In this document: piece after piece, positions 40,806-48,492 of the stretch
Layout of the letters: the number at the start of each line of letters is the position of its first letter
How positions within the stretch are numbered: position 1 is the first letter of the stretch
NCBI RefSeq assembly: GCF_019168305.1
Contig: NZ_JAHTBI010000072.1
Location: forward strand, 40,537 to 104,536
Length of the DNA: 64,000 bases
Source: Pseudomonas aegrilactucae
GTDB lineage: Bacteria > Pseudomonadota > Gammaproteobacteria > Pseudomonadales > Pseudomonadaceae
Direction of reading: 5' to 3'
Made by a program: the position numbers and the translations under genes
The notes under the pieces: model-generated
Told to the model about the DNA's origin: nothing
Database searches by the model: none
What the model saw: only the letters and a program-made list of their open reading frames with translations

Positions 40806-42342
40806 GCAACCTCCAGTGTTGGCTGGCGATGCGTTGCAGGCACAGGCGCAGCTCGCCTTCCAGCGCACGGTCCTCGATCACCGGGGCGAAGTCTTCGCGC
40901 AGTTGCACGTGCATCGCCGCCAGTGCCGGCGGCAGGCTGCGCGCGTCGGCTTCGAGGCTGCGCAGCCAGACGCCCTGGTTGGCGGCCAGCAGGGTGGCGG
41001 CGGCGACCTGCTCGGTCAGCTCCAGCACGCGCAGGGCATCGCGGGCGGCGATGGTGCCCATGCTCACCTTGTCCTGGTTGTGGCATTCGGTGGAGCGCGA
41101 GAACACGCTGGCCGGCATGGTGTGCTTGAGCGCTTCGGCGGTCCAGGCGCTGGTGCCGATCTGCACCGCCTTGAAACCGTGGTTGAGCATCGCACGCTCG
41201 GCCGGCGCCCCCGACAGGTTGCTCGGCAGGCCATGGCTGTAACGCACATCGACCAGCAGCGCGAGCTGGCGGTCGAGCAGGTCGGCCACATTCGCCACCA
41301 GGGTCTTGAGGCTGTCCATGGCAAAGGCGATGTGCCCACCGTAGAAGTGCCCGCCGTGCAGCACGCGTTCGGCCTCGGCATCGATGATCGGGTTGTCGTT
41401 GGCGCTGTTGAGCTCGATTTCGATAAAGCCGCGCAGCCAGTTCAGGCTGTCGGCCAGCACGCCCAGCACATGCGGCGCGCAGCGCAGCGAGTAGCGGTCC
41501 TGCAGGCGATGCAGGGGCGCGGTGGGGGCGTCGATGGCCAGGTCCTGGCGCAGCCACGCGGCCACCTGCATCTGCCCCGGGTGCGGCTTGGCGGCGAACA
41601 GGCGCTCGTCGAAGTGCTCGGGGTTGCCCTGCAGCGCTACCACGTTGAGCGCGGTGATGCGCGTGGCCAGCTTGAGCAGGTAGTCGGCGCGGGCGAAGGC
41701 CAGGCACGCCAGGCCGGTCATCACCGCGGTGCCGTTCATCAGGGCCAGGGCTTCCTTGGGCCGCAGCACCAGCGGCTGCCAGCCCAGTTCGCGGTGCACG
41801 TCCCCGGCACTGCGGCGCTCGTCCTTGTACAGCACCTCGCGCTCGCCGCACAGGGTGGCGGCCACGTACGACAGCGGGGTCAGGTCGCCACTGGCGCCCA
41901 CCGAGCCTTCCTCGGGGATCAGCGGCAGGATGTCGTGTTCAAGGAACGCGTGCAGGCGCTCCAGCAACTCCACACGTACCCCGGACACGCCGTGGCACAG
42001 CGACTGCAGGCGCGCCGCCAGCACCGCACGGGTGGCCTGGGCGTCGAGCAGCTTGCCCAGCCCGCAGCCATGGAAGGTGTACAGGTGCTGTGGCAGGGCC
42101 TCGACGTGCTCCAGCGGCACGGCCACCACGCAGGAGTCGCCGTAGCCGGTGGTGACGCCGTAGATCACGCCTTCCTTGTCCAGCAGCGAGTCGAGGAACT
42201 GCGCGCCACGGGCGATGCGTGCGCGGTATTCGGCGTCGTCCTGCAGGCGCGTCGGCGCCTGGCGGCTGGCCAGGGCCAGCACGGCTTCGATGGACAGGGG
42301 CGACTCGCCGAAGGTGATCGGCTCCAGTTCAGGCTTGGTCAT
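40798..42342 (-). CDS. Aromatic amino acid ammonia-lyase (HAL/TAL family)
   Basis: The 514-residue protein has the MIO-forming Ala-Ser-Gly in GSVGASGDLTPLS and the catalytic loop GVTTGYGDS, both intact. HAL-family enzymes deaminate His, Tyr or Phe to the arylacrylate. In a polyene cluster the product would be coumarate or cinnamate (as in flexirubin), activated by the AMP-ligase. The selectivity segment reads YTFHGCG. The His is a feature of tyrosine-specific lyases, but I cannot assign the substrate with confidence. ATG at 42342 matches the family N-terminus and overlaps the acyltransferase stop by 14 bases. Confidence 0.88.
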   Translation of the reverse strand: MTKPELEPITFGESPLSIEAVLALASRQAPTRLQDDAEYRARIARGAQFLDSLLDKEGVIYGVTTGYGDSCVVAVPLEHVEALPQHLYTFHGCGLGKLLDAQATRAVLAARLQSLCHGVSGVRVELLERLHAFLEHDILPLIPEEGSVGASGDLTPLSYVAATLCGEREVLYKDERRSAGDVHRELGWQPLVLRPKEALALMNGTAVMTGLACLAFARADYLLKLATRITALNVVALQGNPEHFDERLFAAKPHPGQMQVAAWLRQDLAIDAPTAPLHRLQDRYSLRCAPHVLGVLADSLNWLRGFIEIELNSANDNPIIDAEAERVLHGGHFYGGHIAFAMDSLKTLVANVADLLDRQLALLVDVRYSHGLPSNLSGAPAERAMLNHGFKAVQIGTSAWTAEALKHTMPASVFSRSTECHNQDKVSMGTIAARDALRVLELTEQVAAATLLAANQGVWLRSLEADARSLPPALAAMHVQLREDFAPVIEDRALEGELRLCLQRIASQHWRLHA

Positions 42343-43258
42343 CGGTCTTCCAGAAAGGGTAGAAATTGAACCATTGTTGCGGTGCCTGCAGGCAGTAATG
42401 GCCCAGGCGCTCGGCGTAGCGCCCGGCACAGTCGGCGATCACCTGGTCACGCTGGCCGCGGCGCCATTGGATGGCCTCGGCGAACGGTTCGAGGATCACC
42501 TGGTAGCGGCCGTGCTGCTTGAGGCAGAAGAACAGGTTGGTACGGCATTTGAGCAGCCCGGCCAGCAGCCACGGGCCCTGCGGGAAGGCCGCCGAATGGC
42601 CGAGGAAGTCGGCCCGCACGGTGCGCCCGCCGTGCAGCGGCACGCGGTCGCCGGCAATCGCCAGCCACTCGCCGCGCTCCAGGCGCTGGCTCAGTTGCAG
42701 CATGATGGCCGGGTCCAGCTCGCTGACCTGGATCAGGCGCAGGTGTGTGGCCCCGGCCTCGCCCAGCAGGCGGTTGAAGCGCTCGGCGTGCTTGGTATGC
42801 ACCAGCACGTTCATGGTCACCTGCTCGCCCAGCTCGGCCAGCGCGCGGCACACCTCCAGGTTGCCCAGGTGCGCGCCCACCAGCATCTGCCCGCGCTCGG
42901 CGCGCAGCTGGGTGCGCAGGTGCGCCGGGTCGACGATCTCGATCTGCTCGATGCCCAGCTTGCCGTTCCATACGTCGAGCTTGTCCAGCAGCGCATCGGC
43001 GAAGGCCATGAACTGGCCGAACACGCGGCGCGTGGTGGGGCGCAGTTGCGGCTGCCCGCTCCACCGGGCCAGGCGCTGCTGGTACTCGCGCACGCTGTGG
43101 CGGGCCTTGCTGGCGAAGATGAAGAAGTACAGCACGATGCCATACAGGATCGGGCTGAGCAGGCGCCGGCCGAGCACGCGCACGCCGAAGGCGGTGAGCT
43201 TCATCAGCCAGAAACTGCCGCGCTCCTGGTGGGCGGCCCAGTGCCGTTGCTCGCTCAT
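42329..43258 (-). CDS. LpxL/LpxM-like lipid acyltransferase
   Basis: The 309-residue product has one N-terminal membrane segment and the lysophospholipid-acyltransferase catalytic HxxxxE motif in GAHLGNLEV. Further conserved parts are GDRVPLHGGRTV and the FFCLKQHGRYQVILEPF region. It may transfer the polyene acyl chain to a lipid or glycolipid anchor. ATG at 43258 overlaps the glycosyltransferase stop (ATGA). A long upstream open frame was rejected as antisense-free read-through without its own start signal. Confidence 0.85.
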   Translation of the reverse strand: MSEQRHWAAHQERGSFWLMKLTAFGVRVLGRRLLSPILYGIVLYFFIFASKARHSVREYQQRLARWSGQPQLRPTTRRVFGQFMAFADALLDKLDVWNGKLGIEQIEIVDPAHLRTQLRAERGQMLVGAHLGNLEVCRALAELGEQVTMNVLVHTKHAERFNRLLGEAGATHLRLIQVSELDPAIMLQLSQRLERGEWLAIAGDRVPLHGGRTVRADFLGHSAAFPQGPWLLAGLLKCRTNLFFCLKQHGRYQVILEPFAEAIQWRRGQRDQVIADCAGRYAERLGHYCLQAPQQWFNFYPFWKTDDQA

Positions 43259-43989
43259 GGCCGCCACCGTCGCCACAGGATCACGGGCGCGCGCAGCAGC
43301 ATGCCGAAGAACAGCTTGGTGTGCATTTTCGAGATCAGCGCGTTGTCGTGGAACAGGCGAAAGTGCGACAGCCCATCCTGCGGGTAATGCACCCTGGTCG
43401 CCAGCCACTGCATCGGCTGGTTGCGCCAGGCCAGGCGCACCAGGATCTCCGGGTCGAAGTCCATGCGTCGGCCCAGCCTGACCGAGTTGATCAGCGCCAA
43501 GGTGCGCTCCAGCGGGTACACGCGAAAGCCGCACATCGAATCGGGAATCTGCAGCGACAGGCTGTTGATCCACACCCACACGTGGGTCAGGTAGCGCGCA
43601 TACAGGCGGCCCTTGGGCACGCTGGTGTCGTATTGCGGGTAGCCGCACACCAGCGATTGCGGGTGCTGGCGCGACAGCGCCAGAAAGCGCGCCACGTCGC
43701 CCAGGTCGTGCTGGCCGTCGGCGTCCACCTGCAAGGCGTGGCTGAAGCCCAGGCGTGCGGCTTCGCGCAGGCCGGCCATGACCGCACCCCCCTTGCCCTG
43801 GTTGAGCGTCAGGCTCACCAGATGAATGTCGGGTTGTGTGGCCAGCTGCTGCAGCACCTGGGCGCAGGCCGGGCTGCTGGCGTCGTCGACCAGCACGCAG
43901 GGCAGGCCGGCGCGCAGCAGGTCGGCGACCACCGCCGGCACCGCGCGCTCGTGGTTGTACACCGGGATCACCGCACACGGCTTATGCAT
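43255..43989 (-). CDS. Family 2 glycosyltransferase
   Basis: The 244-residue GT-A enzyme begins MHKPCAVIPVYNHERAVPAVV. It has the nucleotide-sugar DxD-like HALQVDADGQHDLGD and the LVDDASSP motif. It resembles dolichyl-phosphate-mannose-synthase-like GT2 enzymes and probably adds a sugar to the pigment lipid head. ATG at 43989 overlaps the AMP-ligase fusion stop by eight bases; upstream codons were rejected because this start fits the family. Confidence 0.87.
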   Translation of the reverse strand: MHKPCAVIPVYNHERAVPAVVADLLRAGLPCVLVDDASSPACAQVLQQLATQPDIHLVSLTLNQGKGGAVMAGLREAARLGFSHALQVDADGQHDLGDVARFLALSRQHPQSLVCGYPQYDTSVPKGRLYARYLTHVWVWINSLSLQIPDSMCGFRVYPLERTLALINSVRLGRRMDFDPEILVRLAWRNQPMQWLATRVHYPQDGLSHFRLFHDNALISKMHTKLFFGMLLRAPVILWRRWRP

Positions 43990-45661
43990 CCACGGCCTCC
44001 AGCACGATGCGCCCGCTGGAGCAGGGTGCGCCGGCGTTGCTGAAGGTGAAGTAGAGCTTGCCGCGTTCGGCATCGAAACGCAGGCTCAGTTCGAGTACGT
44101 CGCCGGGGCGCGCCAGTTGCTGGAACTTGAGCACTTCCATGCCGGCGAAGCGCCGTGGCCGGTCGAACAGTGGCTGGCCGAGGGCCAGGGCCCAGTCGAC
44201 CTGGACCACGCCGGGCAGCACCGGGGTCCTGGGAAAGTGCCCGTTGAAGTAGGCAAGGTCGGCCGACACCGCCAGTTGCAGGCGCAGTTCGTCGCCTTCG
44301 CGCACCTGGCCAAGTACCTCCGGGCCCTTGGGGCGTGGCGCCAGCAGCAGTGCCTGCACGTCGGCCTGGGGCAGCTTGCCCTGGGCGTTGAACGGCAGTT
44401 GGCGCAGCAGGCGCCAGCGGCGCGGCAGCGCGATGGCTTCGCAGTGCCCGGCCAGGTGCTGGCGCAGGGCCTCGGTGACGGTGCGACGGCCGCTGTTGCG
44501 CAGGGCGTGCAGGCCGGCCGGGCTGAGTACCAGCAGGGCGCCGAGCGAGGCACGGTTTTCCTGCACCACGGCCAGGCGCGCATCTTCGACCCAGGCGTGC
44601 TGGAGCAGCGCCTGTTCGAGCATCGGCAGGGCAATGCGCTTTTCTTCGAGCTTGACGATGCGGTCCAGGCGGCCGAGCAGGCTGAAGCGGCCATCGTCGC
44701 TGAACGCGACGGCATCCATGCTGTGTTCGAGGTGGCCGGGTGGCAGATAAGGTGAGGCGATGCACAGCGCGCCGTGTTCGTTCTGGCTCAGGCGCACGTC
44801 GGCGAATGCCTGCCAGAGCGTGCCGCCCTGGCGCCAGGCGATGCCGCCGGTTTCGGAGCTGCCGAGAATTTCGCACGGCCATTGCCCCAGGCGCTGCTGC
44901 AGCGCCTGGGCGGCAGCGGCCGGCAACTCGCCACCGGAGGAAAACACCCGGCGCACCCGGCTCAGCGCCGGCCAGTCGAGGTTGTCGCCCATGCGCTTGA
45001 GCAGCGCCGGGCTGGCCACCCAGGCGAACGCCGGATGCTCGCGGCTGGCGCGTTGCAGGTCTTCGGGGAACGGCAACTGCCGACGCACCAGGCTGCGCCC
45101 GGCGCACAGCGGCCACAGCACGCGAAACAGCAGGCCATAGATGTGCTGGGTGGCGACGCTGCCGATCATGCAGGCCTGCCCGAGCTGCGCGCCCCACAGT
45201 TGCTCCAGGCCCAGCACTTCGCTGGCCAGCTGGCGCAGGTTTTTCTCGATGCGCTTGGGCTCGCCGCTGGAGCCGGAGGTGCACAGGCTCAGCAGCGGCG
45301 TGTCCAGGTTCAGGTCGGCGGCGGCCAGTGGGCTGCCCAGCAGTGTGTCCCACTGCGTGTCGCCTGCCTGGTCGGTCAGCCACAGGTCCACCTCGGCCTG
45401 CCAGCGCTGGCGGGTGTTGGCCTGCAGGTCGGCCGGCAGCAGCACGTGCACGCCTGCGCGCCAGGCACCGAGCAGGGCCACGGCGAGGTCGGCGGCGTCT
45501 TCCAGGTGCACGGCCAGGCGCGTTACGCCGCGCTGGTGCAGGCCGCCGGCCAGTTGCAGGGCCCGCTCGCACACCCCGGTGTGGTCCAGTGCCGGGGCGA
45601 AGGTAACCGTACGCGGGGCGTCGGTCGGGTGCAGCAGGTGCTCAAGGTTGATCCATTTCAT
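43982..45661 (-). CDS. AMP-ligase / dehydratase fusion (ApeH-ApeI type)
   Basis: The 559-residue product joins two domains that are usually separate genes. Residues 1 to about 440 form an acyl/aryl-activating AMP-ligase with the P-loop-like LCTSGSSGEPKRIEK (A3 motif), GSSETGGIAWR (A5-like) and LGRLDRIVKLEEKRIAL (A8-like). Residues about 450-559 form a FabA/FabZ-like hot-dog dehydratase with YFNGHFPRTPVLPGVVQVDWAL (catalytic His in GHFP). It should load the aryl starter on a carrier protein and also dehydrate hydroxyacyl intermediates. ATG at 45661 overlaps the preceding stop. Confidence 0.85.
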   Translation of the reverse strand: MKWINLEHLLHPTDAPRTVTFAPALDHTGVCERALQLAGGLHQRGVTRLAVHLEDAADLAVALLGAWRAGVHVLLPADLQANTRQRWQAEVDLWLTDQAGDTQWDTLLGSPLAAADLNLDTPLLSLCTSGSSGEPKRIEKNLRQLASEVLGLEQLWGAQLGQACMIGSVATQHIYGLLFRVLWPLCAGRSLVRRQLPFPEDLQRASREHPAFAWVASPALLKRMGDNLDWPALSRVRRVFSSGGELPAAAAQALQQRLGQWPCEILGSSETGGIAWRQGGTLWQAFADVRLSQNEHGALCIASPYLPPGHLEHSMDAVAFSDDGRFSLLGRLDRIVKLEEKRIALPMLEQALLQHAWVEDARLAVVQENRASLGALLVLSPAGLHALRNSGRRTVTEALRQHLAGHCEAIALPRRWRLLRQLPFNAQGKLPQADVQALLLAPRPKGPEVLGQVREGDELRLQLAVSADLAYFNGHFPRTPVLPGVVQVDWALALGQPLFDRPRRFAGMEVLKFQQLARPGDVLELSLRFDAERGKLYFTFSNAGAPCSSGRIVLEAVDA

Positions 45662-46203
45662 GAGCGTCCTCGTACGCGTTGTCGTATCAGCCATTCAATG
45701 GCAAACAGCAGGCCCATCAGCCCGTAGGCGATCAGCCCGGTGTACAGCGTCCACCAGCTCAGCGGTGCCCATAGCGTCAGTGCCGCGGCGATCAACCCGT
45801 TGAGCAGGAAGAACAGGCTCCAGGCCTGGGTCACCTTGCGCGTATAGGGGATCGCCACCGCCGGTAGCTCCGGTTCGCTCAGGCGCGCCAGGCGTTCGGC
45901 GATCGGTGGGCCGACCTTCAGGCTGGTGCCGAACACCGCCAGCAGGAAGGCGCTGATCAGTACCGGGTACCAGCGCAGCAGGTGCGGGCTGTCGAACACC
46001 GCCAGCAGCACGCAGAACGCGATGGCCGCCAGGGCCATCCAGCGCCCGCCGGGCTGGCTGCGGTGGGTCAGCGCGCGGGCCAGCCACAGGCCGCCGAGCA
46101 ACAGCCCGAACTGCCAGGGGGCCACGTGGGCCATGCCGAAATACACCGCAAAGGGGTACAGCAGACCGGCCAGCAGCAGCCCGAGGCCGATCAGGCGGTT
46201 CAT
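45658..46203 (-). CDS. COG4648-like integral membrane protein
   Basis: The 181-residue protein has about five or six hydrophobic helices and two short loops (GTSLKVGPPIAERLARLSEPELPA; PYTRKVTQAWSLFFLLNG). It matches the uncharacterised membrane-protein family that regularly accompanies aryl-polyene clusters (ApeG type). Its role is unknown; a scaffold for the synthase or the acyltransfer complex has been supposed. It overlaps both neighbours by four bases. Confidence 0.75.
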   Translation of the reverse strand: MNRLIGLGLLLAGLLYPFAVYFGMAHVAPWQFGLLLGGLWLARALTHRSQPGGRWMALAAIAFCVLLAVFDSPHLLRWYPVLISAFLLAVFGTSLKVGPPIAERLARLSEPELPAVAIPYTRKVTQAWSLFFLLNGLIAAALTLWAPLSWWTLYTGLIAYGLMGLLFAIEWLIRQRVRGRS

Positions 46204-46454
46204 GCCGCCGGGTTGACCAGGCGGTACACGGCCTCGACCACGTCATTGACGGTGCGCACCGCCTTGAAGTCGTCGGCGGCAATCTTCTTGCCGGTCTGGC
46301 GCTTGATGTGGTCGATCAGGTCGACGGCGTCGATGCTGTCGATTTCCAGGTCCTGGTACAGGTTGGAGTCCAGGCTGATGCGCGCCGGGTCCAGTTCGAA
46401 CAGTTCGACCAGCGCGTCGCGCAGGGTGGTGAAGATGTCTTCGCGGTTTTGCAT
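46200..46454 (-). CDS. Acyl carrier protein 2
   Basis: The 84-residue four-helix carrier protein has the phosphopantetheine Ser40 in LEIDSIDAVDL. The stop overlaps the membrane-protein start. It is distinct from the upstream carrier protein; in known systems one carries the aryl starter and the other the malonyl extender, but which is which cannot be told here. Confidence 0.9.
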   Translation of the reverse strand: MQNREDIFTTLRDALVELFELDPARISLDSNLYQDLEIDSIDAVDLIDHIKRQTGKKIAADDFKAVRTVNDVVEAVYRLVNPAA

Positions 46455-46463
46455 GATGCGGTC

Positions 46464-46730
46464 TCAGGCTGCCTGTTTGGCGGTGACGAAAGCCGCAAGG
46501 CTGGCCACGCTGGTGAAATGATTGCGGGTGTCCTTGGCGTCGGCGTCGATCTTGATGCCGTAGCGCTTCTGGATCGCCAGGCCCAGTTCCAGGGCGTCGA
46601 CCGAATCCAGGCCCAGGCCTTCGCCGAACAGCGGCTGATCGTTGTCGATGTCGTCGGCACCGATGTCTTCCAGGCCCAGGGCCTCGATGATCAACAGCTT
46701 GATGTCATGGTTAAGGTCTTGCTGGCTCAT
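46464..46730 (-). CDS. Acyl carrier protein 1
   Basis: The 88-residue carrier protein has Ser43 in GLDSVDALEL. It starts 20 bases inside the end of the acyltransferase gene and lies nine bases before the second carrier gene. A 4'-phosphopantetheinyl transferase is not encoded in the cluster, so host PPTase is needed. Confidence 0.9.
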   Translation of the reverse strand: MSQQDLNHDIKLLIIEALGLEDIGADDIDNDQPLFGEGLGLDSVDALELGLAIQKRYGIKIDADAKDTRNHFTSVASLAAFVTAKQAA

Positions 46731-47517
46731 CTGTGGCGAGCTCCTTGATGAAATGCTGATGCAGAAAGTCGTTCAGACGACGCGAGGCTTGCGGTGCAGG
46801 ACCTGCGGCGGCAAAGGTGTGTGGTTCTATATCGGCACCCACGCGCAAACTGAAGTGCACGCGCCGTGCGGGAATGCGGTACCAGGGCTCGGCTTTGGTC
46901 AGGGTGGTGGGGCTGACCGTGATGGCGACCGGGGTGATGATCCGCGCACCGCGCAGGGCGATGGCGGCAGCGCCGCGATGAAAGGCCGGTGCCTGGCCCG
47001 GCTGGGTGCGGGTGCCTTCGGGGAAGATGATCAGGGTCTGGCCGCCTTGCAGTGCCTCGACGGCGGTGTCGAGCATGTCCATGCTGCCGTCGTTGCTGAT
47101 GTAGCCGGTGGAGCGCACCGGGCCACGGGTAAAGGGGTTCTGCCACAGGCTTTGCTTGACCACGCAGTTGGCATCGCGCACCAGGCCGATGAGGAACACC
47201 ACGTCGATCAGCGACGGGTGGTTGGCGATGATCATCTGCCCGGGCCGGCCGAGCCGCTCGGCGCCGCTGACGCTGTAGGTGAGCACGCCGGTGCGGCACA
47301 TGAAGCGGATGAACAGCCAGAACAGCCGGCTCACCACCGCCCGCGCACGGCGCCGGTGCACCTGCGCATCGCCCGGCAGGCAGGCCAGCAGCGGGAACAC
47401 CAGCACGCGCAGGCACAATCCGCCGATGCCGAACAGGCAGAAGCTTGCGGCGGTGGCCAGCAGACGCCAGTAATAGGCGTCGCGCGGCGTGTTCAAAGCG
47501 TGCGTTGCCAGTTCCAT
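46711..47517 (-). CDS. PlsC-like 1-acyl-glycerol-3-phosphate acyltransferase (ApeD type)
   Basis: The product of about 268 residues has an N-terminal membrane segment, the HxxxxD motif as NHPSLIDVV and the FPEGTR motif. It belongs to the lysophospholipid acyltransferases and likely helps anchor the pigment in a lipid. ATG at 47517 with GGAA upstream is chosen; it overlaps the ketosynthase-like stop by 25 bases. An in-frame upstream ATG at 47643 is possible but would overlap much more. Confidence 0.83.
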   Translation of the reverse strand: MELATHALNTPRDAYYWRLLATAASFCLFGIGGLCLRVLVFPLLACLPGDAQVHRRRARAVVSRLFWLFIRFMCRTGVLTYSVSGAERLGRPGQMIIANHPSLIDVVFLIGLVRDANCVVKQSLWQNPFTRGPVRSTGYISNDGSMDMLDTAVEALQGGQTLIIFPEGTRTQPGQAPAFHRGAAAIALRGARIITPVAITVSPTTLTKAEPWYRIPARRVHFSLRVGADIEPHTFAAAGPAPQASRRLNDFLHQHFIKELATDEPARP

Positions 47518-48212
47518 GTACGACGGTTCCAGGTATGGGTGCAGGTAGTGGCGCCACTCAGCGAGTTGCGCAGCCAATTCAGGGCATGGGGCCACGGCGT
47601 GGGGGCTGAGGCGTGGGGCGTATCGCTCAGACGAAGCGTCCATTGCTCGCCCGGGGTCAGCAGCAATGCCAGGGCATAGGGGAACGGTACGTCGTCGATC
47701 CACTGGCGGTAGGCCTGTGGCGGTTGTTCTTCGGTGATGATCAGCAGCACGGCCGGCGCGCCCTCGTGCAGGAGTGCGGCGGCCTCGACCAGGCCCTGCT
47801 CGAAACCGTCGCCGGCCGCAGCCAGTGCGGTCATCTCGGCGGTCTCGTTGCGCAGGATCGACCACAGGCCGATCACTGCATTGTGCACCGACAGGCTGAA
47901 CTGGGTGGGCGACAGCGGTTGCGCGGCGGCCAGGTCGCTGAGAATCTCGAGGGTGCGCGGGGTTTCCCCGTGGCGCGACACGAACACCAGCGGCAGTGCC
48001 TCCAGGCCTTCGGCCAGCGGCCAGCCGACGCTGAACGCCATGCGTGCCAGGCGGCTCAGGCGGCGGCGCTGCAGGGCGGGCAGGAACGCCACATCAGGGG
48101 CGTGCTCGCCCGCTTCGGGCACGCACGGCGCGGCGCTCCAGGCCTGCCAGTCGGCAGCCGACTCGAGGCCCGGCGCCCAAGCGCGCCACTGACTGATGTT
48201 GAACGTGATCAA
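47493..48212 (-). CDS. Ketosynthase-like chain-length factor (ApeC type)
   Basis: The 239-residue product resembles the N-terminal part of beta-ketoacyl synthases (ketoacyl-synt_2 family). It reads FSLSVHNAVIGL where an active enzyme has the Cys nucleophile, so it is catalytically dead and shorter than a full ketosynthase (about 400). Known partners of this type pair with an active ketosynthase as chain-length factor. It is the first gene of the operon. The start is TTG at 48212, since no ATG precedes the conserved ITFNISQWRAWAPG; GGGAAG lies about 14 bases upstream. The operon promoter should be in the 280-bp gap to parA. Confidence 0.8.
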   Translation of the reverse strand: MITFNISQWRAWAPGLESAADWQAWSAAPCVPEAGEHAPDVAFLPALQRRRLSRLARMAFSVGWPLAEGLEALPLVFVSRHGETPRTLEILSDLAAAQPLSPTQFSLSVHNAVIGLWSILRNETAEMTALAAAGDGFEQGLVEAAALLHEGAPAVLLIITEEQPPQAYRQWIDDVPFPYALALLLTPGEQWTLRLSDTPHASAPTPWPHALNWLRNSLSGATTCTHTWNRRTWNWQRTL

Positions 48213-48492
48213 GATGGTGTACTTCCCGCCCTGAGGGACTTCCTTGCCGAAAGATGCCTCGGAACACGACCTCTGAGGGTGTGGCGCAATCGCCGAGTGG
48301 CGCGCATTATCCCGGTGACGCCGGTGTGTAGCAATGCTGGTGGTGGTAGGACAAGCAGATTTTGCTTCTGTTTAATACCGTCTATCTGTTACTTGACGTG
48401 TAGTACAACTCGGATTTTGTGGCTGGGCGGTGCTGGCTAAACCGGTGCAGCGCCCACATACTCGGTCGTTCCTGACACATGGAGGTTTGTAC
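48213..48492. promoter_or_regulatory. Divergent intergenic region with presumed pigment-operon promoter
   Basis: The 280-bp gap between the first pigment gene (minus) and the ParA gene (plus) holds no credible gene. Its right half is AT-richer (for example around 48350-48420) than the surrounding coding DNA. By position it must contain promoters for both directions, but I could not identify convincing -35/-10 boxes or an operator. Confidence 0.45.

Noticed and set aside
47493..48212. Possibility that the short ketosynthase-like gene is a broken pseudogene
   Set aside because: Short Cys-less forms are normal chain-length-factor partners in aryl-polyene clusters and the frame is intact and coupled to the next gene.
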